Assembly: GCA_018623875.1 (NCBI GenBank)
Contig: JAAZUZ010000088.1
Location: 1 to 6,803 of the forward strand
Direction of reading: 5' to 3'
From: Synechococcus sp. HW_metabat.21
Lineage (GTDB): Bacteria > Cyanobacteriota > Cyanobacteriia > PCC-6307 > Cyanobiaceae
Length of the DNA: 6,803 nt
The notes under the pieces were generated by a model. The model saw only the letters and a list, made by a program, of their open reading frames with translations. It made no database searches and was not told the origin of the DNA. Position numbers and translations under genes: made by a program. This document shows positions 1 to 6,120 of the stretch, piece by piece. Each line of letters opens with the position of its first letter. The stretch's first letter is position 1.

Positions 1-1718
1 CTGAGGGGCACGTGGCCCGCAGCCTGGCTGTCAACACCGGTCCGAAGGCCGACTTGGACCTCTTGCTGACCAAGCACGGCCTGCGGGAGCTGCCGGCGGC
101 GCCCAAAGCCAGCGCCAAGACCCCCGACCTCAAAAATCGGGATGACCTCAGCGCGTTGCCCACCCTGCTGCTGCAGCTGTGGGGCAGCGCCGATGCACCG
201 CTCCTTCCCGCGGTTTCCTTGGAGCCCCTGGAGAACGGTCAGCGCCTCTGGGTGCACGCCCCCGCCATCGCCGAGCGCGTGGGCTTTGGGAGCGCCCTCG
301 ATCTATTCCTGCGGGAACGCAGCGAGGCCCTCTGCGTCGGGGACAGCTGGCTGCCGTTGCTCCCCAGCGCCACCACCAAGGCGGCGGCCTTCAAGGCCGG
401 GACCCCAGCTGCGGCCCTCTCGGTCGCCCTCGACCTGAACGCCGAAGGGCAGCTGGAGCACTTCCGGTTCTGCCGCAGCACGATCTCGGCCGATGGACTG
501 GTCGATGCCAAGGCGCTCCAGGCCCTGGCCGAGCGCAAGCCCAAGGCGCGCACCACCCCTGCAGCCCTGAAGGGGCTGAAGGATCAGCTCCCCCTGCTGG
601 AGCAGCTGATCGCCCTGGCCCAGACCCTCAGGCAGAACCGCCTCGAGCAGGGATCCATTGATCTCGACCTCGGCATCCCGGAGCTGGAGGGCCTGGGTGA
701 ACTCGCCATTCCCGAACCGGACGAGCGTCGCCAGGGCTGGATGGTTCAGCTCGACCCCGCCCTCTCCACCGCGGGGCTCCTGCGGGAGATGGTCCTGCAG
801 GCCCACCGAGCCTTTGGCCGCCATATGGCCGCCCTGGAGCTGCCGGCGATCTACGCGGTCAATGCCGCCCCGGAAGCTGAGGCCCTCAACGACGTGGCCA
901 AGGCGGCCCTCGCCCTCGAGATTCCCCTGGAACTCTCCGCTGATGGAAACGCCAGCGCCCAGGAACTGGCCGTGGCCTTTGCGGCGAGCGATCGCGCCCG
1001 GGTGCTCCTGCAGCAATTGCGGGATCCGCTCAAACCGGTGAGCCTCAGCGCCGAAGCCGCTGGCAACACCCTGGCGGGCGAAGAGCAGGCCTACGCCCCC
1101 TGGTGCTGCGCGGCCCTGCACTACGCCGACCTCTGGAACCAGCACCTCCTGGTGCTGCTCTTGAGCGAAGGCAAGGATCGCCCATCTGTTCGGCATAAAA
1201 CCCGGGTCGACATCGCCTCAGATGCCAGCCATGGGGTAATCGACTGGCCCCTACTGACCGCCAGTCAGCTCTCCCCCGTTGAGGAGGGTCTGAGCGGAAC
1301 CCTGCTGAACCGCCTTAATGACCGCAGTCGCTTCGTGAGCGAGCTCCAAGGGGATGCCCTGGCCATGGCCCAGGCTCGCCAAGCCGAGCCCCTGGTTGGT
1401 CAAACCCTGAACGGGGTGATCAGCGGGGTCCAGAGCTACGGCTTCTTCGTCGAGGTGCCCCCCTCCCACGTGGAGGGTCTGGTGCACGTGAGCTCCCTGA
1501 AGGACGACTGGTACGAGTACCGCTCCCGTCAGAACAAGCTGGTGGGCCGCAAGAACCGCCGCGCCTACATGCTCGGCGACCAGGTTGAGGTCACCATCCA
1601 GAAGGTGGATGTGCTGCGCCATCAAATCGATCTCGCCGTGGTGCTGCCGGAGGGCTACGAAGAGTTCTCCCCCGATGACGCCGATGCCGGCGACAGCGAC
1701 ACCAGCAGCGAGGCCTGA
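1..1718 (+). CDS. RNB-domain ribonuclease II/R-like protein (Zam-type) with C-terminal S1 domain; 5' end outside window
   Basis: The reading frame is open to the left edge (first whole codon GAG at 3), so this is the C-terminal part of a longer protein and the GTG at 12 is not a credible start. Numbering from that GTG, residues about 45-385 follow the RNB domain order of RNase II/R: an RxDL-like entry (RDDLSALP, 43-50), RLWVHAP (78-84), an LPLLP segment (114-118), a helix resembling the family's ANEAVAEH region (about 258-272), and HYADL (370-374) where the family has RRYADL. An S1 RNA-binding domain covers about 463-545 (GVISGVQSYGFFVEV at the start), followed by an acidic tail. Active family members degrade RNA 3' to 5'. 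Here the four-Asp metal cluster is not recognisable and the catalytic Arg position is Leu or His, so hydrolytic activity is doubtful. From memory, picocyanobacterial homologues are annotated Zam (acetazolamide resistance). ubiX follows after 3 nt. Confidence 0.85.
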   Translation, partial: EGHVARSLAVNTGPKADLDLLLTKHGLRELPAAPKASAKTPDLKNRDDLSALPTLLLQLWGSADAPLLPAVSLEPLENGQRLWVHAPAIAERVGFGSALDLFLRERSEALCVGDSWLPLLPSATTKAAAFKAGTPAAALSVALDLNAEGQLEHFRFCRSTISADGLVDAKALQALAERKPKARTTPAALKGLKDQLPLLEQLIALAQTLRQNRLEQGSIDLDLGIPELEGLGELAIPEPDERRQGWMVQLDPALSTAGLLREMVLQAHRAFGRHMAALELPAIYAVNAAPEAEALNDVAKAALALEIPLELSADGNASAQELAVAFAASDRARVLLQQLRDPLKPVSLSAEAAGNTLAGEEQAYAPWCCAALHYADLWNQHLLVLLLSEGKDRPSVRHKTRVDIASDASHGVIDWPLLTASQLSPVEEGLSGTLLNRLNDRSRFVSELQGDALAMAQARQAEPLVGQTLNGVISGVQSYGFFVEVPPSHVEGLVHVSSLKDDWYEYRSRQNKLVGRKNRRAYMLGDQVEVTIQKVDVLRHQIDLAVVLPEGYEEFSPDDADAGDSDTSSEA

Positions 1719-1721
1719 GCG

Positions 1722-2360
1722 TTGAGTGACAACACCGCCCAGGCAGCGCGGCTGCCGATCGTTCTGGCGGTGTCCGGAGCCAGCGCCCAACCCCTGGCGG
1801 AGCGTGCCTTGCAACTCCTGCTCCAGGCTGGGGAGTCCGTCGATCTGATCGTCAGCCGTGGTGCCATCGGCGTCTGGCAGGCGGAACTGGGCGTGCGGGT
1901 CCCAACGGACCCCTCAGCCCAAGAGCGCTTTTGGCGAGAACGCTGCGCGTGCAACACCGGCGAACTGCGCTGCCACCGCTGGAACGATCAATCCGTGTCG
2001 ATCGCCAGTGGTAGTCACCGCACCCGCGGCATGGTGATCCTGCCCTGTTCGATGGGAACCGTCGGCCGGATTGCCTCCGGTGTGGCCACGGACTTGATGG
2101 AACGCTGCGCGGACGTCCATCTCAAGGAGGGACGGCCGCTGGTGATCTGTCCGAGGGAGACCCCCTGGAACCTGATCCACCTGCGCAACCTGACCGCCCT
2201 CGCGGAGGCCGGCGCACGGATCGCTCCCCCCGCCCCGGCTTGGTACCACCAGCCCCAGTCCCTCGAGGAGATGGTGGACTTTTTGGTGATCCGCGTGTTC
2301 GATTGCCTCGGTTATGAGCTTGGTCAGCTGCAGCGCTGGACCGGGCCGATCCAGCCCTGA
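1722..2360 (+). CDS. ubiX: UbiX flavin prenyltransferase
   Basis: UbiX transfers a dimethylallyl group to reduced FMN, producing the prenyl-FMN cofactor of UbiD-family decarboxylases. In cyanobacteria the UbiD partner decarboxylates 4-hydroxy-3-solanesylbenzoate on the way to plastoquinone. The 212 aa length fits the family. Visible landmarks are the FMN-binding loop near the N-terminus (VSGAS, 17-21), SRGA (45-48) with Glu55, the PCSMGT loop (108-113), LKEGRPLV with Lys135, PRETP with Arg145 and Glu146, WYHQPQS with Tyr175, and Arg191 near the C-terminus. These match the substrate and phosphate-binding residues known from the Pseudomonas enzyme, so activity is likely. The usual SGASG is SGASA here. 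The start is TTG at 1722, with GAGG at 1710-1713 as ribosome binding site. It begins 3 nt after the RNB gene and is probably translationally coupled to it. UbiD is not in the window. Confidence 0.95.
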   Translation: MSDNTAQAARLPIVLAVSGASAQPLAERALQLLLQAGESVDLIVSRGAIGVWQAELGVRVPTDPSAQERFWRERCACNTGELRCHRWNDQSVSIASGSHRTRGMVILPCSMGTVGRIASGVATDLMERCADVHLKEGRPLVICPRETPWNLIHLRNLTALAEAGARIAPPAPAWYHQPQSLEEMVDFLVIRVFDCLGYELGQLQRWTGPIQP

Positions 2361-2377
2361 GGCTTCCCACCGCCCCT

Positions 2378-2914
2378 GTGTTGAAACGAGTCCTGCTGCT
2401 GCCGCTGCTCTCGCCCGTCCTGGCGACGCTCGTCGTAGGGGCCGTGAACCCCAAGCCGCCCGTCACGGTGCGGGTCCTCACTTGGACCTCGCCAGCACTG
2501 CCCTTGGGTCTCTGGCTCGCTGGAGCCTCCTGCCTTGGGGCCGGCCTGAGTGCGGCCGGTGCAGCCCTCGCCCTGCAGGGAGGCCGACCCGAGATCCTGC
2601 CCCGGCGCTCGGTGCGGCGACGGGCTGACGAGGAGCTTTGGGACGAGGAACCGGCTCCCAGGGCACGCCGCAATGCCGAACCCAGAGGGGACTGGGGCGC
2701 CGAGGAGGATGCCGAGCCCGCAGCGCCCTGGGCTGGCCCCAGCCGAGGGGTGGCCGAACCGGCTCCAACCGTCTCGGTTCCCTTCCGCGTCATCCGCCGG
2801 GGCCAACAGGGCGCCAGCGAGGAACCCGCCAGGGAGAGCGCGACAGCGACCGCTGAAGTGATGAGCACGGCCGATCCTGACGATTGGGGCAGCAGCGGCG
2901 CTGAGGAGTGGTGA
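2378..2914 (+). CDS. LapA/DUF1049-like small membrane protein with charged C-terminal tail
   Basis: The function is unknown. Two hydrophobic segments are visible, about residues 5-23 and 41-66. They are joined by a short loop reading NPKPPVTVRVL, which resembles the N-x-x-V-x-V-x-x-L pattern of LapA/DUF1049 membrane proteins, and the second helix is Gly/Ala rich as in that family. A basic cluster (RRSVRRR, 76-82) follows the second helix and suggests the tail is cytoplasmic. Residues 83-178 are Pro, Ala, Glu and Arg rich and probably disordered. The tail carries Trp in mostly acidic surroundings (ELWDEE, GDWGAEED, and DDW...EEW at the end) and a compact SVPFRVIRR segment (133-141) that may be a binding motif. 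Start may be GTG 2378 or the adjacent TTG 2381; the latter gives MKRVLLLPLL, but neither has a strong ribosome binding site. It lies 17 nt after ubiX and probably shares its transcript. The family assignment is by eye. Confidence 0.75.
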   Translation: MLKRVLLLPLLSPVLATLVVGAVNPKPPVTVRVLTWTSPALPLGLWLAGASCLGAGLSAAGAALALQGGRPEILPRRSVRRRADEELWDEEPAPRARRNAEPRGDWGAEEDAEPAAPWAGPSRGVAEPAPTVSVPFRVIRRGQQGASEEPARESATATAEVMSTADPDDWGSSGAEEW

Positions 2915-2921
2915 GCACTCC
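2905..2921 (+). other. Small perfect hairpin spanning the stop codon of the LapA-like gene
   Basis: GGAGTG at 2905-2910 and CACTCC at 2916-2921 are exact inverted repeats with a 5-nt loop that contains most of the TGA stop (2912-2914). No T-run follows (the next bases are TAAAGTC), so it does not look like an intrinsic terminator. It might protect the 3' end of the upstream message or be chance. Confidence 0.25.
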
Positions 2922-2958
2922 CTAAAGTCAGCGAACGTCTGGATTGAGGCCTTCGCCG

Positions 2959-3387
2959 GTGACCGATTCCGCCAAACCCGCAGCGCAGGCCGCCGACACC
3001 AAACCCGCAAAGCCAGCGAAGCCCCCCGCCCCAGAGGACAAACCCTTCGCTGAGTTCGTCCCGACTCTGCTGATTCCAGCGCTGGCCAAGGAGATTGAGG
3101 CCCGTGGCGGCGCCAGCTGCGATCTCAGTTTTGAGCAGGGTCCGATGCCCGTGGTTGGCAGCAGCTGCTGGCAGGTCAAGGGCACCCTCCCCGGTGGGCG
3201 TCGCTTCTGGCTGTGCTTCACCAGCGACTCCATTAGCTCGGCCAAAACCATTGCCCTTGCGGAATCCGGCAGCGAGCCCAGCCTGCTGGAGTCGTTTTTG
3301 ATTGACGAGAAAAAAATGACCCAGGCCCTCCTGGTCTCCCGTTTGGTGCAGCGACTGAACGGCCAGAAGTGGCTGGGGGCGAACTAA
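2959..3387 (+). CDS. DUF2996 family protein
   Basis: This is a small soluble protein of unknown function, 142 aa, recognised as the DUF2996 family, which is found in cyanobacteria and plastid-bearing organisms. The first 28 residues form a Lys/Pro/Ala-rich low-complexity arm. The conserved domain starts at about residue 30 and includes FAEFVPTLLIPAL, a Cys-containing strand (GASCDLSFEQ), CWQVKGTLPGGRRFWLCF, a SAKTIAL segment, ESFLIDEKKMT, and a C-terminal amphipathic helix (ALLVSRLVQRLNGQKWL). No transmembrane segment or catalytic motif is evident. GTG at 2959 is preferred because GAGG at 2946-2949 sits 9 nt upstream; an in-frame TTG at 2944 would add five residues but would lie within that site. 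It falls 44 nt after the LapA-like gene and 78 nt before acsF. Its place between quinone-cofactor and chlorophyll genes suggests a photosynthetic-membrane role, by context only. Confidence 0.8.
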   Translation: MTDSAKPAAQAADTKPAKPAKPPAPEDKPFAEFVPTLLIPALAKEIEARGGASCDLSFEQGPMPVVGSSCWQVKGTLPGGRRFWLCFTSDSISSAKTIALAESGSEPSLLESFLIDEKKMTQALLVSRLVQRLNGQKWLGAN

Positions 3388-3403
3388 GCCTGCGAGTGAT
3401 GAA

Positions 3404-3421
3404 GCCGGCCAACGGGCCGGC
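3404..3421 (+). promoter_or_regulatory. GC-rich hairpin between the DUF2996 gene and acsF
   Basis: GCCGGCC (3404-3410) pairs perfectly with GGCCGGC (3415-3421) around a 4-nt AACG loop. It starts 16 nt after the DUF2996 stop codon. The following bases are AGCAAAG, so there is no T-run. It could stabilise the upstream message end, act as a weak or factor-dependent terminator, or be a leader element for acsF. A possible -10 (TACGAT, 3434-3439) lies just downstream, 26 nt before the acsF ATG, with no -35 match at the usual distance. The structure is certain on paper; its role is not. Confidence 0.5.
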
Positions 3422-3465
3422 AGCAAAGCCGCTTACGATGGGATTTGCTCCGCTCAAGCTGCCCG

Positions 3466-4563
3466 ATGGTGCCTCCCGCCGCCGTTGCCTCACCTGATGC
3501 CGCAACAGCCATCGGCACGCCCAACGCACCGGCCACCAAAGATCCGGTCAAGGACACAATCCTGACTCCGCGGTTCTACACCACGGATTTCGAGGCCATG
3601 GCTGCCATGGACCTCAGCCCCAACGCCGATGAGCTGGAAGCCATCTGCGAGGAGTTCCGCAAGGACTACAACCGCCACCACTTCGTTCGCAACGAGGAGT
3701 TCGAAGGTGCGGCCGACAAACTCGATCCCGAAACCCGCAAGGTCTTCATCGAGTTTCTCGAGCAGAGCTGCACCTCCGAGTTCTCCGGATTCCTTCTCTA
3801 CAAGGAACTGAGCCGTCGGATCAAAGAGCGCAACCCGCTGCTGGCCGAGTGCTTCGCCCACATGGCCCGCGACGAAGCCCGCCATGCCGGCTTCCTGAAC
3901 AAGTCGATGAGCGACTTCGGCCTGCAGCTCGACCTGGGCTTCTTGACCGCCAACAAGGCGTATACCTACTTCAAGCCTGAATACATCTTCTACGCCACCT
4001 ATCTGAGCGAGAAGATTGGCTACTGGCGCTACATCGCGATCTTCCGCCACCTCGAGAAGAATCCCGATAGCAAGATCTTCCCGATCTTCAACTTCTTCGA
4101 GAACTGGTGCCAAGACGAGAACCGCCACGGCGACTTCTTTGACGCCCTGATGAAGGCCCAACCGAAGAGCGTGACTGGTCTGCGCGCCCGCCTCTGGTGC
4201 CGTTTCTTCCTGCTGGCCGTCTTCGCCACCATGTACGTGCGCGACGTGGCCCGTAAGGAGTTCTACGAGGCGCTTGGCCTCGATGCCCGCGAGTACGACA
4301 AGTACGTCATCGCCAAAACCAACGAGACCACCGCTCGGGTCTTCCCGGTGGTCCTCAACGTGGACCACCCGAAGTTCTACACCCGTCTTGAGCGCCTGGT
4401 GCGCAACAACGACAAGCTGAGCGCAGCCGATGAAGGCAAGGCTCCGGCCCCCATTAAGGTCCTGCGCAAGCTGCCCTACTGGGTCGCCAACGGTGCCGAG
4501 ATGGCCAAGCTCTTCTTCACGAATCCGATCCGCAGCGAGAACTACCAACCCGCCGTGCGCTGA
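3466..4563 (+). CDS. acsF: Mg-protoporphyrin IX monomethyl ester (oxidative) cyclase, aerobic diiron type
   Basis: AcsF (CycI/ChlE type) uses O2 and electrons to form the isocyclic ring E of chlorophyll, converting Mg-protoporphyrin IX monomethyl ester to divinyl protochlorophyllide at the thylakoid membrane; in cyanobacteria it works with the accessory protein Ycf54. The 365 aa product has an Ala/Pro-rich N-terminal arm (about 1-30), then the conserved LTPRFYTTDF start. Diiron ligand candidates are Glu105 (SEFSGF), Glu137 and His140 (DEARH), Glu182 (SEKIGYW), and Glu218 and His221 (DENRH), the two E-x-x-H pairs expected of the family. The ATG at 3466 is chosen over a TTG at 3445 because it gives the expected MVPP start, although no clear Shine-Dalgarno precedes it. 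Phe codons are nearly all TTC, which suggests high expression. A terminator-like hairpin follows at 4597-4623. Confidence 0.97.
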   Translation: MVPPAAVASPDAATAIGTPNAPATKDPVKDTILTPRFYTTDFEAMAAMDLSPNADELEAICEEFRKDYNRHHFVRNEEFEGAADKLDPETRKVFIEFLEQSCTSEFSGFLLYKELSRRIKERNPLLAECFAHMARDEARHAGFLNKSMSDFGLQLDLGFLTANKAYTYFKPEYIFYATYLSEKIGYWRYIAIFRHLEKNPDSKIFPIFNFFENWCQDENRHGDFFDALMKAQPKSVTGLRARLWCRFFLLAVFATMYVRDVARKEFYEALGLDAREYDKYVIAKTNETTARVFPVVLNVDHPKFYTRLERLVRNNDKLSAADEGKAPAPIKVLRKLPYWVANGAEMAKLFFTNPIRSENYQPAVR

Positions 4564-4596
4564 AGCCCTTCCTGCTTCGGCATGCCCTTCGGGGAG

Positions 4597-4630
4597 AGGC
4601 CCTGGTCGCTTCGGCCAGGGCCTTCTTGCT
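4597..4630 (+). terminator. Intrinsic terminator-like hairpin after acsF
   Basis: AGGCCCTGG (4597-4605) pairs exactly with CCAGGGCCT (4615-4623), giving a 9-bp stem. The 9-nt loop TCGCTTCGG can close further through C-G pairs. The stem runs into TTCTTGCT, a broken but T-rich tract. It lies 34 nt after the acsF stop and before the chosen tldD start, so it probably ends the acsF transcript. The imperfect T-run leaves some doubt about efficiency. Confidence 0.7.
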
Positions 4631-4679
4631 AGGACCGAGAAGGCCCGCTGCCGTCCATGCCCAACCGTCGAGAACCCGC

Positions 4680-6119
4680 GTGATTGCCTCCGTTCCCTCC
4701 CACGCAGAGCTGCTGCTCGGCCCCTTTGACCAGCGTTGGAGTCCCCGCCTGGAAGCCCTCTTGGCCCTGGGGAAAGCCGCCGGCGCTGACCTGGTTGAAA
4801 TTTTTCTGGAACGCACCGATCACCTCGGGGTCCTCGCTGAGCAGGACACGATCACGAGCGTGACCCCCGCCTTCGGCATGGGTGCCGGAATCCGGGTCTT
4901 CCGGGACCAACGCGATGGTTTCGTCAGCACCAATGACCTGAGCGAGGCCGGGCTAACCACGGCGCTGACCCAGGCCCTGGGCATGTTGGGACTGGATGTT
5001 CAGGGGGCTGGACGCAGTGGGTTTGACGGCCTGCCGGCCCTCCGGGACTTCGCGCTGGATAAGGGGCTCTGGCTGAGCAGCTGCCCTGAGCTGACCGAGA
5101 CCACCCAAAAACTGCTCGACGGCACCGCGCAGCTCGAGCAGAAGGGCAAGCATCTGCAGGCTCGTCGCGGCAGCTACGCCCGGGACTGGCAGGAGGTGAT
5201 GGTGGCCGCCAGTGACGGGACCTTCGGACGAGACATCCGTCTGCATCAATCGGTCGGCCTCAATGTCCTGGCTGCCGATGGCGATCACCGTGCCGGTGTT
5301 GGACGGCGCTACGGCACCTCGGACCGGCCGGATGATCTGCGTCAGTGGGACGTCGCCAAGGCCGCAGACGAGGTCTGCACGAGCGCGGGAAACATGCTGT
5401 ATGCGGACTACGTCGAAGCCGGCCAGATGCCCGCGGTGCTCGCCAACCGCTTCGGCGGTGTGATCTTCCACGAGGCCTGCGGGCACCTGCTGGAGACGAC
5501 CCAGGTGGAACGCGGCACCACCCCCTTCGCCGAGAAGGTCGGCGAGCCGATCGCCCACGAAGCGGTGACCGCCATCGATGAAGGACTGACGGGGGGAGCC
5601 TTTGGCTCCCTCTCCATGGATGACGAAGGCCTGGAGGCGCAGCGCACGGTCCTCATTGAGAACGGCGTCCTCAAGCGCTTCCTGAGCGACCGAGCCGGCG
5701 AACTGCGCACGGGCCATGCCCGCACCGGCAGCGGCCGCCGCCAAAGCCACACCTTTGCGGCCGCAAGCCGCATGCGGAACACCTACATCGCCGCCGGTCC
5801 CCATGAGCCGGAGGACCTGATCGCCTCGGTGGACCGCGGCCTCTATTGCAAGTCGATGGGCGGTGGCAGCGTCGGCCCCACCGGTCAGTTCAACTTCGCT
5901 GTTGAGGAGGGCTACTTGATCGAGGACGGCAAGCTCACCAAGCCGGTGAAAGGTGCCACCTTGATCGGCGAAGCCAAGGAGGTCATGCCGCGCATCTCCA
6001 TGTGCGCGAATGATCTGGAACTGGCCGCAGGCTTCTGCGGCTCGGTGAGCGGCAGCATCTTCGTCACCGTCGGACAACCCCACATCAAGGTCGACTCCAT
6101 CACCGTGGGGGGCCGCTGA
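4680..6119 (+). CDS. tldD: TldD metalloprotease subunit
   Basis: TldD is the catalytic, zinc-dependent half of the TldD/TldE protease, which cleaves unfolded or modified peptides (leader removal of microcin B17 and CcdA degradation in E. coli). The 479 aa product matches the family's usual length of about 480. The N-terminal domain carries GADLVEIFLERTDHLGVLAE and the GxGIRVF segment (MGAGIRVF). The zinc motif is HEACGH with His264, Glu265 and His268, and Cys453 in GFCGS is in the position of the third metal ligand. GSGRRQSH and YCKSMGGGSVGPTGQFNF are typical C-terminal landmarks. GTG at 4680 is preferred (GAGA at 4670-4673); a frame-consistent TTG at 4626 lies in the terminator's T-rich tail and is unlikely. 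The tldE ATG begins 1 nt after the TGA, so the subunits are made together. All catalytic residues appear intact. Confidence 0.96.
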   Translation: MIASVPSHAELLLGPFDQRWSPRLEALLALGKAAGADLVEIFLERTDHLGVLAEQDTITSVTPAFGMGAGIRVFRDQRDGFVSTNDLSEAGLTTALTQALGMLGLDVQGAGRSGFDGLPALRDFALDKGLWLSSCPELTETTQKLLDGTAQLEQKGKHLQARRGSYARDWQEVMVAASDGTFGRDIRLHQSVGLNVLAADGDHRAGVGRRYGTSDRPDDLRQWDVAKAADEVCTSAGNMLYADYVEAGQMPAVLANRFGGVIFHEACGHLLETTQVERGTTPFAEKVGEPIAHEAVTAIDEGLTGGAFGSLSMDDEGLEAQRTVLIENGVLKRFLSDRAGELRTGHARTGSGRRQSHTFAAASRMRNTYIAAGPHEPEDLIASVDRGLYCKSMGGGSVGPTGQFNFAVEEGYLIEDGKLTKPVKGATLIGEAKEVMPRISMCANDLELAAGFCGSVSGSIFVTVGQPHIKVDSITVGGR

Positions 6120-6120
6120 C

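Noticed and set aside
988..995. HIP1 octamer GCGATCGC
   Set aside because: Only one copy was seen in the window, which is not enrichment at this GC content.
303..1196. Antisense open frame of 297 codons within the RNB gene
   Set aside because: Fully inside a well-supported gene, with no recognisable motif or start signal.
2923..2928. TAAAGT as a -10 element before DUF2996
   Set aside because: Four of six matches only and no -35 at a suitable distance; the short gap fits co-transcription equally well.
2122..3426. Antisense open frame of 434 codons across ubiX, the LapA-like gene and DUF2996
   Set aside because: Crosses three forward genes and their gaps, and its product is low-complexity Ser/Arg/Gly/Pro-rich sequence typical of a shadow frame.
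3490..4548. Antisense open frame of 352 codons opposite acsF
   Set aside because: Mirrors the strongly biased acsF codons; composition rich in Val, Leu, Gly and Glu without domain features.
4565..4590. Direct repeat GCCCTTC (4565-4571 and 4584-4590) and a small GAAGC/GCTTC hairpin after acsF
   Set aside because: Too short to separate from chance; the downstream 9-bp hairpin explains termination better.
4626..4679. N-terminal extension of TldD from a TTG at 4626
   Set aside because: It would start inside the terminator-like structure and add 18 residues unlike the family; GTG 4680 fits better.
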